64,000 nucleotides of DNA from Akkermansiaceae bacterium (lineage in GTDB: Bacteria; Verrucomicrobiota; Verrucomicrobiia; Verrucomicrobiales; Akkermansiaceae): assembly GCA_024233115.1 (NCBI GenBank), contig JACKQB010000004.1:558001-622000 (forward strand). Direction: 5' to 3'. Shown piece after piece: positions 24,732 to 33,275 of this stretch. Position 1 is the first letter of the stretch. Every line of letters starts with the position of its first letter. The notes beneath the pieces are model-generated. The model did not search any database, was not told the origin of the DNA, and saw only the letters and a list, made by a program, of their open reading frames with translations. The position numbers and the translations under genes are program-made.

Positions 24732-24735
24732 ATTG

Positions 24736-24852
24736 GTCTAACAAGGCGGTGCATCCGACCGTTAACCGTTCGTAGTCGAGAGACGTTTTACAGTTGAAAC
24801 CATTCAAGATTTTCGACCGTTGACCCACCGGCGGTTGACCTCTACGTTCGGC
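24736..24852 (+). other. attC site
   Basis: R'' GTCTAAC matches own TTAGAC; arm 5 (GGT) paired with TTGACCTCTACG. Confidence 0.95.
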
Positions 24853-25275
24853 CATAATAAGAATGCACGCATTGTGTTGCGTGTTGTCGTGTTGGTTAGA
24901 TGAATGGATTATTGGTTGATCATGGTCATCAGGTTTCGGTGTTGGTTGGTCCTGCTATCGAGCGCGTCGTTGGCTGATCCATCGTCCGCGATTACGAGTT
25001 CCAGGGTAGTTTGATCCATGTTGCCCATCGGTTTTCTCCGTGGTCGTTGCTCTGGTGTTTCTGGATTCGGTCGACATGCCAGGCTTTCGCACATTTACAG
25101 GGGCGGTCGGTGTGAATGATGGGTGACGTTTAGGAGTGCCGGGTGGTGTTTGAGAGGATGGTTGCCGAACAAGGCGCTTCATCCGACCGTTAACCGTCCT
25201 CGACTTCACACAGTTTAACAGCAAACATCCGTTCAAGGTTTGTCGCGGTTGACTCACCGGCGGTTGAGCTTTACG
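24847..25275 (+). repeat. Family C ORF-less cassette, copy 3
   Basis: Copy 1 type centre (GTTTCGGTGTTGGTTGGTCC). Confidence 0.85.
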
Positions 25276-25281
25276 TTCGGC
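25164..25281 (+). other. attC site
   Basis: R'' GCCGAAC matches own TTCGGC; arm 1 with right arm GAGCTTTACG. Confidence 0.95.
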
Positions 25282-25706
25282 CATAATAAGAATGCACGCA
25301 TTGTGTTGTGTGTTGCCGCGTTGGTTAGATGAATGGATTTTTGGTTTATCATGGTCATCAGGTTCGATGCCGGATGTTCCCGCTGCCGCGCTCGCTCTAC
25401 CTTGATCCATCGATGTCGGTTTATAGATTGAGGGTGGTTTGATCCATGTTGGCCGTCGGGTTTCTCCGTGGTCGTTACTCTGGCGTTTCCGGCTTCGGTC
25501 CATGACATGCCAGGCTATCGCACATTTGCAGGGGCGGTCGGTGTGAATGATGGGGGACGTTTAAGGGAGCCGGGTGGTGTTTGAGAGGATGGTTGCCGAA
25601 CAAGGCGCTTCATCCGACCGTTAACCGTCCTCGACTTCACACAGTTTTACAGCAATCATCCGTTCAAGGTTTGTCGCGTTTGACTCACCGGCGGTTGAGC
25701 TTTACG
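25276..25706 (+). repeat. Family C ORF-less cassette, copy 4
   Basis: Copy 2 type centre; directly follows copy 3, giving two family C cassettes in tandem. Confidence 0.85.
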
Positions 25707-25712
25707 TTCGGC
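25595..25712 (+). other. attC site
   Basis: R'' GCCGAAC matches own TTCGGC; arm 1 with GAGCTTTACG. Confidence 0.95.
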
Positions 25713-25739
25713 AATAATAATTAAACACCTCAAATAACA

Positions 25740-26285
25740 ATGAATGCATTTTGGAACTTTATGACTGTGTCCGTGGCTATATGTGCGGCTTTAATACCCG
25801 TAGCCTGGGCTTGGCACTATGACAGGTATCGTAGAAGCTTAGATAGATATGAACACTGGGTTTCTTGGATCACGGCATTGAACGATGAAGTAGAGCATCA
25901 ACTATCATCGCTAGCTGAGATGCAGGATGGTTTTCAGCAGATGCTTCAGCGCAAGCAATTTGGAGCGATTACTAAGCGATTTAACGACGATCTTTTTCGG
26001 TCTGCTCGCGAACAGATTATCCAGCATCAAAGAGCACCACATATATTTTTGGTTCTTACTCGAACATTTAGAGATACAGCGCACACGAATGCTATGCTTG
26101 ACAGGTTTGAGGCCGCGTTGTTAAAGGACGGATCTTGGGATGAGCCGTTAGCTAATTCTATCGGATCTTCGGTTAGGGGGTCACTGGCGGGTGTTGATGC
26201 AACACTTACAGAGATGAGATCAGCCCTTGAAGAGGAGATTAGGCTTTTTGAGTCTATTCGACCGCGTCTCCATAATGCACAATAG
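25740..26285 (+). CDS. Hypothetical membrane-anchored coiled-coil protein
   Basis: 181 aa. One N-terminal helix (M-T-V-S-V-A-I-C-A-A-L-I-P-V-A-W-A-W), then long amphipathic helices with many Glu/Gln/Arg (E-H-Q-L-S-S-L-A-E-M-Q-D-G-F-Q-Q-M, E-M-R-S-A-L-E-E-E-I-R-L-F-E-S-I). Probably a cytoplasmic helical bundle on a membrane anchor. Longer leader (~33 nt) than most cassettes. Function unknown. Confidence 0.7.
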   Translation: MNAFWNFMTVSVAICAALIPVAWAWHYDRYRRSLDRYEHWVSWITALNDEVEHQLSSLAEMQDGFQQMLQRKQFGAITKRFNDDLFRSAREQIIQHQRAPHIFLVLTRTFRDTAHTNAMLDRFEAALLKDGSWDEPLANSIGSSVRGSLAGVDATLTEMRSALEEEIRLFESIRPRLHNAQ

Positions 26286-26287
26286 TG

Positions 26288-26406
26288 GCCGAACAAGTCG
26301 CTGCATCCGACCGCTAACCGTCCGCGACTTCACAGCGTGATAGAGAGAAAAACTATTTTAGATATCTTGACTGTTGCTTAGGCGGCGGTTGAGCTTTACG
26401 TTCTGC
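26288..26406 (+). other. attC site
   Basis: R'' GCCGAAC matches own TTCGGC; arm 2; closing core GTTCTGC. Confidence 0.95.
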
Positions 26407-26763
26407 AATAATAATTTTTTTGTCCGGCATTGCTGGCGTTGGTTCGCTTTCCCTGGCACATCGGATGAATGATTTACCAGATGATTATTCTGATCCCGCT
26501 CAGTCATCCTTTTTCATCAGTGTGATCTTCTATCGTTCGCGCACATTTGCTGAGATTGAGACGGTTGCCGCCCGAATGATTTACAACGGAAATTTGGACA
26601 GAGTGCTGGACTATTCCTTGCGCGCTCGGGTTGATATGGCAATAATCTCCGCAGAACAAGTCGCTGCATCCGACCGCTAACCGCGCTCGACTCCAGCCCG
26701 GGTTTACAGGAATTAACCATGTTTAGCCTAGGACCGTTGACCCGACGGCGGTTGAGCTTTACG
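26401..26763 (+). repeat. Family H cassette, copy 1 (frame intact)
   Basis: Opens TTCTGCAATAATAATTTTTTTG. Shares the CCCGCTCAG, CGTTCGCGCACAT and AGAGTGCTGGACTATTC blocks with A and B, but without the frameshift found in copy 2. Confidence 0.8.
26465..26680 (+). CDS. Possible intact ancestor-like gene of families A/B/H
   Basis: 71 aa: M-N-D-L-P-D-D-Y-S-D-P-A-Q...F-Y-R-S-R-T-F-A-E-I-E-T-V-A-A-R-M-I-Y-N-G-N-L-D-R-V-L-D-Y-S, ending I-S-A-E-Q-V-A-A-S-D-R in attC. Copy 2 (54815-55176) keeps most of these residues but in two frames. Families A and B show the same words broken by a CGTT insertion and stops. It reads like a small helical cytoplasmic protein. Whether it is still expressed is uncertain. 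Confidence 0.4.
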   Translation: MNDLPDDYSDPAQSSFFISVIFYRSRTFAEIETVAARMIYNGNLDRVLDYSLRARVDMAIISAEQVAASDR

Positions 26764-26769
26764 TTCGAT
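26651..26769 (+). other. attC site
   Basis: R'' GCAGAAC matches own TTCTGC, a good test of the pairing rule; arm 2. Confidence 0.95.
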
Positions 26770-27197
26770 AATTATTGATTCTTCGTGTTCAGTATTGCCC
26801 TGGGTCATCGCCGATATGCCGCTATTGATGAATGATTTTGGATCGATGAACGCTTCCGGGAACGGCTTGAGTTTCCAGCTCATTTGAATCGATATTGATG
26901 GATTGGTTTTCGTTCGCTGCCATTGATAACATTTTAGAAGAATCTCTCGTGAATGGTTTGGATTGGTTTCGCATTCCGTTTTCGGTGTGAAGCACGATTC
27001 GATTCACGCGGCGGTGATGGGCACATTGAATGGTTCAGGATCTTCGTTACCCACGGTAATTTAAAGGCGCATTGATCTGTGTAGATCGAACAAGGCGATG
27101 CATCCGACCCGTTACCGTTTAATAGTCGGGCATCTGTTTGGGAGCGTATATCTATTTTCGGTATTTTAACATTGTTCGTAGGCGGTTGATCTTTACG
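26764..27197 (+). repeat. Family G ORF-less cassette, copy 2
   Basis: Minus-strand 61-codon frame open at 26822-27007. Confidence 0.85.
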
Positions 27198-27203
27198 TTC
27201 GAT
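27085..27203 (+). other. attC site
   Basis: R'' ATCGAAC matches own TTCGAT; arm 3. Confidence 0.95.
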
Positions 27204-27631
27204 AATTATTGATTCTTCGTGTTCAGTATTGCCCTGGGTCATCGCCGATATGCCTCTATTGTTGAATGATTTTGGATCGATTAACGCTTCCGGGAACGGC
27301 TTGAGTTTCCAGCTCATTTGGCTCGATATTGATGGATTGGTTCTCGTTCGCTGCCATTGATAACATTTTAGAAGAATCTGTCGTGAATGGATTGGATTGG
27401 TTTCGCATTCCGTTTTCGGTGTGATGCACGATTCGATTCACGCCGCGGTGATGGACACATCGAATGGTTCAGGATCTTCGTTACCCACGGCAGTTTAAAG
27501 GCGCATTGATCTGTGTAGATCGAACAAGGCGATGCATCCGACCCGTTACCGCTGAATAGTCGGGCATCTGTTTCGGAGCGTATATCTGTTTTCGGTATTT
27601 TAACATTGTTCGTAGGCGGTTGATCTTTACG
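27198..27631 (+). repeat. Family G ORF-less cassette, copy 3
   Basis: Tandem with copy 2. Minus frame open at 27256-27441. Shares TTGTTGAATG and ATTAACGC variants with the copy at 62104. Confidence 0.85.
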
Positions 27632-27637
27632 TTCGGC
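27519..27637 (+). other. attC site
   Basis: R'' ATCGAAC matches own TTCGAT; arm 3. Confidence 0.95.
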
Positions 27638-28061
27638 CATAATAAGAATGCACGCATTGTGTTGCATGTTGTCGCGTTGGTTAGATGAATGGGTTATTGG
27701 TTGATCATGGTCATCAGGTTCGATGCCGGATGTTCCTGCTGCCGCGCTCGCTCTACCTTGATCCATCGATGTCGGTTTATAGTTTGAGGGTGGTTTGATC
27801 CATGTTGCCCATCGGTTCTCTCCGTGATCGTTGCTCTGGTGTTTCCGGCTTCGGTCGACATGCCAGGCTAACGAACATGGCTAGATACGGTCGGTGTTAA
27901 TGGTTGGACATCGGTTTGAGGTGCTGGTGATGGGTTATGAGAATAGTTGCCGAACAAGGCGCTTCATCCGACCGTTAACCGTCCGAGAGTTTGCGACGGG
28001 CGGCTTGCTGATGACCGTTTTTGGTTTGCGGCGGTTGACTCGGCGGCGGTTGAGCTCTACG
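27632..28061 (+). repeat. Family C ORF-less cassette, subtype C2, copy 5
   Basis: C2 carries GCATGTTGTCGCGTTGG and the right end GGCTAACGAACATGGCTAGATACGG. It recurs almost unchanged, attC included, at 43252, 51989 and 55177. Confidence 0.85.
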
Positions 28062-28067
28062 TTAGGC
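27949..28067 (+). other. attC site
   Basis: R'' GCCGAAC matches own TTCGGC; arm 1; closing core GTTAGGC. Confidence 0.95.
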
Positions 28068-28073
28068 AATAAT

Positions 28074-28445
28074 ATGAAACGCTATCGCGCATATAAAATA
28101 ATCGGCGTATTAACTGCACTGGTTGTAGCATACTGTAGCTACTCTCTTCGTTGCTTCTACGTTAAGCCGTCGCTAAGATATATAAGACCCGTACCAGTAG
28201 AAGCGCAAGTTGCAGTCGATCAGTGGTATGAGAGTGCAGATATCCCAACGCTATCAATGAATTCACAGAGCGTCTTGTATGCACTAATACACCCACATGC
28301 ACCGACTGACATGGAATGTTTGGCGATCTATGATTCCAATGAGATTTTGATTTATTCCATGATCCATGATAACTATTTTGCCGGTTTTGGCATAGAAGAT
28401 GGTGTCTGGGTTTGTCTGCATGAAGACATTAATTCACTGGAATAA
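28074..28445 (+). CDS. Hypothetical membrane-anchored protein, FYxxP family (paralogue 2)
   Basis: 123 aa with an N-terminal helix (I-I-G-V-L-T-A-L-V-V-A-Y-C-S-Y-S-L), then R-C-F-Y-V-K-P-S-L-R-Y, V-E-A-Q-V-A-V-D-Q-W-Y-E-S and Y-A-L-I-H-P-H-A, aligned with 18501 and 63098. Starts 12 nt after the core and has its own stop. Confidence 0.72.
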   Translation: MKRYRAYKIIGVLTALVVAYCSYSLRCFYVKPSLRYIRPVPVEAQVAVDQWYESADIPTLSMNSQSVLYALIHPHAPTDMECLAIYDSNEILIYSMIHDNYFAGFGIEDGVWVCLHEDINSLE

Positions 28446-28448
28446 TAA

Positions 28449-28566
28449 GCCTAACAAGGCGCTGCATCCGACCGTTAACCGTACTTAGCCAGCGAACTTT
28501 TGCGAATGAAAAACCATTGAGGGTATTCGGCTGTTGTCCCAGCGGCGGTTGAGCTCTACGTTCGGC
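28449..28566 (+). other. attC site
   Basis: R'' GCCTAAC matches own TTAGGC; hybrid arm GGCGCTGC. Confidence 0.95.
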
Positions 28567-28597
28567 AATAATTATTAAGACCACGATTGCTTACATT

Positions 28598-28894
28598 ATG
28601 GCCAAAGCAGAACCAAAGAGTAGTAGTGAGCATACTGTAGGTATTTGGGTCACAGTATTAGTCACGGCAGTTGTCTGCTCTATGACCATGCCTATATCAG
28701 GTGGGCTACAGTGGTTTCATTTATTAATAACAATTCCCTCGTGGATATTTGGGTTGATGCTCTATCGCAGAGGCCCAAGACGCAATAGTTTAGGGTCGAT
28801 ATTAGCTCTTATTGGTATAGCTTTACTCACTATTGTGCTGGCTCTGAATCTTGCGAATATTCTGTGGTTTGGTCATGGAGCGATTCTTAAATAA
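28598..28894 (+). CDS. Hypothetical polytopic membrane protein
   Basis: 98 aa. Three hydrophobic helices (~15-34, ~38-54, ~66-90) with a basic loop Y-R-R-G-P-R-R-N. Leader of ~37 nt after the core. Own stop. Function unknown. Confidence 0.65.
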   Translation: MAKAEPKSSSEHTVGIWVTVLVTAVVCSMTMPISGGLQWFHLLITIPSWIFGLMLYRRGPRRNSLGSILALIGIALLTIVLALNLANILWFGHGAILK

Positions 28895-28904
28895 CAAGAA
28901 CGTG

Positions 28905-29022
28905 GCCGAACAAGTCGCTGCATCCGACCGCTAACCGCGCTCGACTTTGCTCGGGTTTACACGAAACAACCATGCTTAGCTTATGACCGTTGACCCGACG
29001 GCGGTTGAGCTTTACGTTAGCT
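28905..29022 (+). other. attC site
   Basis: R'' GCCGAAC matches own TTCGGC; arm 2; closing core GTTAGCT. Confidence 0.95.
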
Positions 29023-29029
29023 AATAATA

Positions 29030-29437
29030 ATGAAGACTCGCTGTCATAAATTAATGGTTCTCGCGGTAGTTGTTGTGTGCATAGCATCACTCGTATGGAC
29101 TTTTTGGCTACGACCACGGCAGATTTTTCACGGCTATGTTGATGGTGATTGGTCAGCATACTCTTCTGTGACTCATAAGATAGTAGATGGTAATAGTGTA
29201 ATATCATTCAGATCGTTGGAAGAGGGTGGCACCGAAAGGATTATTGAACGGCTGAAGCTTTCGGTTGGAGCGCCAGGAGGGAACACAGGTGAACTTTGTG
29301 ATAGAACGCTAAGCCAAGCTGGATACAACCCACATGAATTCTCGCGGTATTTCGATCATGAAAGATCAATTGAAAGAGGTATTTTATGCCTCTACACAGG
29401 ATCTAGGGAGTCAGTGATTGTGGTTCTTCGCTACTGA
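29030..29437 (+). CDS. Hypothetical membrane-anchored protein (copy 2 of 2)
   Basis: 135 aa, same as the gene at 6978 apart from Gly for Ser (E-E-G-G-T-E-R). Leader, gene and attC are all duplicated, so the unit moved or was copied as a complete cassette. Confidence 0.72.
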   Translation: MKTRCHKLMVLAVVVVCIASLVWTFWLRPRQIFHGYVDGDWSAYSSVTHKIVDGNSVISFRSLEEGGTERIIERLKLSVGAPGGNTGELCDRTLSQAGYNPHEFSRYFDHERSIERGILCLYTGSRESVIVVLRY

Positions 29438-29445
29438 ATAATTAA

Positions 29446-29562
29446 AGCTAACAAGTCGCTGCATCCGACCGTTAACCGTTAACGACTTCACATAGTTTTA
29501 CAGCAATTAGCCGTTTAAGGTTTGTAACATTTACACACCGGCGGTTGAGCTATACGTTAGCC
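29446..29562 (+). other. attC site
   Basis: R'' AGCTAAC matches own TTAGCT; arm 2; same loop as 7394-7510. Confidence 0.95.
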
Positions 29563-29566
29563 AATA

Positions 29567-30028
29567 ATGAAAACAATAATAGCCATTTTAGCATCAATGG
29601 TGTTCACAAACCTTTTACATGCTGAGAAATACGAATTTCAGGTGCATCGATTTTGTGATATCCAACTGAACACGACTCGCGGAGAAGAAGAGATTGAGAT
29701 TAAAGTTTATCCTAAAGCTGTAGACGAAACGCAGGTTATATACAAATCGAAGTTGACGCAGAAGGGTGAGAGATATTTTGTTACTAAGACAGGAATTGTT
29801 TTTGTTCTAATCAAGTTGCCCGATGTTCTGGTCAACGATCAGAACCGTCGGATCAATAGTGGAAATTGGGTTCTTGGTATTATGGGAGATAGCAAGGAAT
29901 ATCTTAACCTTAAGAAGAAGCTGAAACCCATTAGCACGTTTCGACATGATTATGTCAAGTTCCCTGATTCTATGACTGAGAAGGATATGTCAGACATGTC
30001 CTACTTGGGAACGTTAGAAGAAAAATAG
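29567..30028 (+). CDS. Hypothetical exported protein
   Basis: 153 aa with a signal peptide (I-I-A-I-L-A-S-M-V-F-T-N-L-L-H-A-E). The mature part is beta-rich (E-E-I-E-I-K-V-Y-P-K, T-G-I-V-F-V-L-I-K-L-P) and Lys-rich. Starts 10 nt after the core. Stop abuts R''. Function unknown. Confidence 0.68.
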   Translation: MKTIIAILASMVFTNLLHAEKYEFQVHRFCDIQLNTTRGEEEIEIKVYPKAVDETQVIYKSKLTQKGERYFVTKTGIVFVLIKLPDVLVNDQNRRINSGNWVLGIMGDSKEYLNLKKKLKPISTFRHDYVKFPDSMTEKDMSDMSYLGTLEEK

Positions 30029-30146
30029 GGCTAACAAGTCGCTGCATCCGACCGCTAACCGCCCTCGACTTCACAACGTGTCAGAGAGAAAAACCATTTT
30101 AGATTTTTGACTGTTGCTTAGGCGGCGGTTGAGCTTTACGTTCGGC
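30029..30146 (+). other. attC site
   Basis: R'' GGCTAAC matches own TTAGCC; arm 2. Confidence 0.95.
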
Positions 30147-30191
30147 AATAATAATCTAGACACGATAAGCACGACACATATACAAAGAATC

Positions 30192-30929
30192 ATGAGTGAC
30201 GATAAATTTCACATTCCAACCAGCCTTCTCGTTGACATTGAAGGTGAGACACAATTGCGTTATATACTACTTCTGGATGTTAGTAGCACTGACGCGACGC
30301 AAGCGCATATTGGCTCAATCTTAGAAGCAGATATAGACAAATGGGTTAACACCAGTTTTTCAGGTCACGTCCATTTCCAATGTTGGAATGATCAGCTTGA
30401 ACAAGAGAGTATGAATCCAGTCAACGATGCACTAGCAGAAATCATCACTGCGATACAAGATATGCTAGATTCAAATGAAGCTGATTCAGCTGAGGGCAAT
30501 CGCATATTGTTGAGCTATACTTTGAGTAAGGATGAAGACATCAGCTCAGAACAGCCCCAAGGTAATGAAAATGAATTCCACATGCCCTCTGGTTTGTTAA
30601 TGGAAATCGACGGTAAATCTCAATTGAGGTATATTACCTATCTTGAGGTGAGCAGTCCGGATTTGATGCAAGAGCATTTAGCCACTATCTTGGATGGACA
30701 TGTTGAGAATTGGACTAATACGGAATTTTCGGGTGATGTGAATTTTCAGTGTTGGAACGACGCGCTTGAGCCTGAGCATTTGGAGCCTATCGGAGATGTA
30801 TTAACGCAGGTTTTTGAGCGAATTCAGTCACTCATCGATACTAACGGTATAACATCTTCTGACGGTAATCGCGTAGTATTGCGATACACATTGAGTAAGC
30901 ACTCAGGTGATGCTACCGAAAAGCCATAA
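30192..30929 (+). CDS. Hypothetical protein made of two tandem copies of one domain
   Basis: 245 aa. Residues ~5-115 and ~130-240 align with each other: F-H-I/M-P-(T)S-(L/G)-L-(V/M)-(D/E)-I-(E/D)-G-(E/K)-(T/S)-Q-L-R-Y-I, S-G-(H/D)-V-(H/N)-F-Q-C-W-N-D, and G-N-R-(I/V)-(L/V)-L-(S/R)-Y-T-L-S-K, joined by an acidic Ser/Gln linker. Cytoplasmic and acidic. The duplication is old, since many positions differ. Start is the ATG 52 nt after the core. Function unknown. Confidence 0.72.
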   Translation: MSDDKFHIPTSLLVDIEGETQLRYILLLDVSSTDATQAHIGSILEADIDKWVNTSFSGHVHFQCWNDQLEQESMNPVNDALAEIITAIQDMLDSNEADSAEGNRILLSYTLSKDEDISSEQPQGNENEFHMPSGLLMEIDGKSQLRYITYLEVSSPDLMQEHLATILDGHVENWTNTEFSGDVNFQCWNDALEPEHLEPIGDVLTQVFERIQSLIDTNGITSSDGNRVVLRYTLSKHSGDATEKP

Positions 30930-30934
30930 ATGTG

Positions 30935-31053
30935 GCCGAACAAGGCGCTTCATCCGACCGTTAACCGTCCGCGACTCCGCAGCCTGATAGAGAGAAAGAT
31001 CGTTTTTGGTGATTCGGAGATTGTCCCGGCGGCGGTTGAGCTCTACGTTCGAC
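30935..31053 (+). other. attC site
   Basis: R'' GCCGAAC matches own TTCGGC; arm 1; closing core GTTCGAC. Confidence 0.95.
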
Positions 31054-31057
31054 AATA

Positions 31058-31501
31058 ATGAAAATCTATCACTACAAGCCTTGGCTACGGGATTACCTTG
31101 TATGCTCCCTGATGTCGTTGATGGTTCTTTTGTCTGTATGCACCGCATACTTCTCGCTGACTAATGGTGACGGCATACTCTGGGGTATGCTAGGCATCTC
31201 TGTCTTCATGGGCGGGTTTATGGTATGGATGATATCTTTAGTGCGTCACTGTTTCTGGTGTTATGATCTGTTGATCGAGACTAAGAGAATGGTTGTGAGA
31301 TATTCAAAGGGAAGCGAGGATGCTTTCCATCTGCCGGATGATGTATTTGAGCATGAGATCATCGGTGACAAGCTACACGTGGTGCTGAAGAATCAAGACG
31401 GAGGTGTATTCGTTTTTTCACCACATCGTCTTACGAATGGTGATTCGGCATTGCTTGAGTACCAAAAATTGGTCGAACAAGACGCTGCATCCGACCGCTA
31501 A
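31058..31501 (+). CDS. Two-helix membrane protein with attC-encoded tail
   Basis: 147 aa. Helices ~13-36 and ~41-62, then a soluble domain with a PH-like strand pattern (C-Y-D-L-L-I-E-T-K-R-M-V-V-R-Y, K-L-H-V-V-L-K-N-Q-D-G-G-V-F-V-F). Layout recalls the proteins at 19019 and 23402 but sequence similarity is weak. Ends L-V-E-Q-D-A-A-S-D-R in attC. Confidence 0.66.
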   Translation: MKIYHYKPWLRDYLVCSLMSLMVLLSVCTAYFSLTNGDGILWGMLGISVFMGGFMVWMISLVRHCFWCYDLLIETKRMVVRYSKGSEDAFHLPDDVFEHEIIGDKLHVVLKNQDGGVFVFSPHRLTNGDSALLEYQKLVEQDAASDR

Positions 31502-31591
31502 CCGTCCGACAGTCGAGGGCGCAGTCACTATTTTACATTGCTCAGAGGTTGTCCGTTAGGTTTGGGCGGCCGGTTGAGCTTTACGTTAGCC
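31472..31591 (+). other. attC site
   Basis: R'' GTCGAAC matches own TTCGAC; arm GACGCTGC; supplies upstream stop. Confidence 0.95.
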
Positions 31592-31602
31592 AATAATAAT
31601 AA

Positions 31603-32040
31603 ATGCATACGTTATACAGAGCGTTATCCACAGTATGTCTTTCCCTGGTGGTTGGAGGTATATCTCTGGGCGTTACTTCCTTTATACTGGTTCAATACGG
31701 GTGGGACGATCTTCCCATTGATGGGAATATACTCAATTTTGTGGGCTTTTTGTGTGGCGGTGTATTGGTTCTGATCCTGCACCGACGTATTCATGGTATC
31801 AGTTGGATTTACAGAGCGCTTGGCATAGTTGGCTCACTAGGCATAGTCGGAGGATTTATTGTATATGTACGAGCTTACTCGCTGAATGAATCGCATATTC
31901 CCATGGGGCCATTTGATGGCATACAATACGTATTACTTATGGCGTTTGGTATCTGCATCATAATTGTGGGAGCGCTGCTTGGGGTATCTGGTGGATTGGG
32001 TTATATCTCTAGAAAGCGTATTGCTAAGAATTTGGGCTAA
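31603..32040 (+). CDS. Hypothetical polytopic membrane protein
   Basis: 145 aa with about four helices (~8-32, ~42-60, ~70-90, ~107-130) and a basic end (I-S-R-K-R-I-A-K-N-L-G). The TAA stop is inside R'' GGCTAAC. Function unknown. Confidence 0.68.
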   Translation: MHTLYRALSTVCLSLVVGGISLGVTSFILVQYGWDDLPIDGNILNFVGFLCGGVLVLILHRRIHGISWIYRALGIVGSLGIVGGFIVYVRAYSLNESHIPMGPFDGIQYVLLMAFGICIIIVGALLGVSGGLGYISRKRIAKNLG

Positions 32041-32152
32041 CAAGTCGCTGCATCCGACCGCTAACCGCGCTCGACTTCCGCTCGTCACACGCGAAAGAAC
32101 CCTTTTAGATTTTTGACCGTTGATTCAGCGGCGGTTGAGCTTTACGTTCGCC
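32035..32152 (+). other. attC site
   Basis: R'' GGCTAAC matches own TTAGCC; arm 2; contains the upstream stop. Confidence 0.95.
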
Positions 32153-32448
32153 AATAATAATAATTGAGTCTCCGCGTTCATCATCCCGCTCACTTGCCTT
32201 CAAGAGCCGGCTGTCATCGTTCGTTCGCGCACATGGATCAGGGTTGAGAGAGTTCATCTTGGTTCGTTTCCGGGCGTTCCCCTGACAGAGTGCTGGACTA
32301 TTCCGAGTCGGCTTGGGTTGATTATTCAGAATCGCCGTCGAACAAGGCGCTTCATCCGACCGTTAACCGTCCCGCAGTTTGCAACGAGTGAGAGGTATTG
32401 ACCATTTCAGGTTTTCGGCGGTTGACCCACCGGCGGTTGAGCTCTACG
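32147..32448 (+). repeat. Family A ORF-less cassette, copy 4
   Basis: Variant with GAGAGAGTTCATCTTGG and a CCGGGCGTTCC segment. Confidence 0.85.
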
Positions 32449-32454
32449 TTCGCC
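32337..32454 (+). other. attC site
   Basis: R'' GTCGAAC, mismatch to own TTCGCC; arm 1. Confidence 0.95.
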
Positions 32455-32902
32455 AATAATAATAATTTTCTGAAGTTGGCGGTTCTCGATGCACCATGAT
32501 GGAAGGCTCCGCTGATGATCGCAGGTTGCTTGATCCGTCGCTGGTGTCTTGAACGGCATCATCGTGCAGGGCACAGGTTTCGGCGGATGAGATTTTTCAG
32601 GTGTCACTTTTTGGGCGCAAGGGCGTGGTTCGTGCAAGGGTTTCGCAAGATACTGGCACATCGCGTCGATTCACTAAGCGCGGCTTCCTCCGGTGCCAGA
32701 AACTTGCTGTCAGCGGTTCTTGGCGAGGTTGCGAGAGAGCCAGCACGATGCGATCACGAGTCGGCACATCCTGACTATTCAGAATCGCCGTCGAACAAGG
32801 CGCTTCATCCGACCGTTAACCGTCCGAGAGTTTGTTGCGGGCGGCTTGCTTATGACCATTTTCGGTGTGCAGCGGTTGACTCGGCGGCGGTTGAGCTCTA
32901 CG
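32449..32902 (+). repeat. Family D ORF-less cassette, copy 2
   Basis: As 9358-9810 with scattered substitutions. Confidence 0.85.
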
Positions 32903-32908
32903 TTAGCT
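32790..32908 (+). other. attC site
   Basis: R'' GTCGAAC, mismatch to own TTCGCC; arm 1; closing core GTTAGCT. Confidence 0.95.
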
Positions 32909-33128
32909 AAGAATAGTAATGCGTTTGATATATCAGGGGTTTGTATCGCTCTTTGTTGTCCAGCTTCGTTGTTAGATGAAACTTGCCGCACCAAGGGCAC
33001 TCATAGACGCCGTAATCCTTTTTGTGTTTTTTAGCCAATTCTCGCGCCTTCGCGTGAGGGGATTCTTTTGAACCGATACGCATCTTACACTCACATCCTC
33101 GGTTTTTACTGGGTTTTTTAATATTCAT
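32907..33128 (-). CDS. Small zinc-ribbon-like protein, reversed in its cassette
   Basis: 73 aa, basic: C-E-C-K-M-R-I near the N-terminus and Y-E-C-P-W-C-G-K-F-H-L-T-T-K in the middle, a C-x-C...C-P-x-C-G-x-x-H pattern that fits a metal-binding ribbon. Similar small basic proteins occur in phages and plasmids. It is the only convincing ORF in this cassette and opposes the array, so it needs its own promoter. The stop overlaps the upstream core's base 32907-32909 (TAG on the minus strand). Confidence 0.65.
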   Translation of the reverse strand: MNIKKPSKNRGCECKMRIGSKESPHAKARELAKKHKKDYGVYECPWCGKFHLTTKLDNKERYKPLIYQTHYYS

Positions 33129-33144
33129 GATATTTCAATAATTT

Positions 33145-33263
33145 AGCTAACAAGACGCTGCATCCGACCGTTGACCGTCCGCGACTTCTCGACGGGTTGC
33201 GAGTTATTTATATTTTCTGGTTTCATAAGTTATTTTGGGCGGCGGTTGAGCTTTGCGTTCGGC
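33145..33263 (+). other. attC site
   Basis: R'' AGCTAAC matches own TTAGCT; arm GACGCTGC; TTGACCG and GAGCTTTGCG are rare variants. Confidence 0.93.
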
Positions 33264-33275
33264 TATAATAATATA

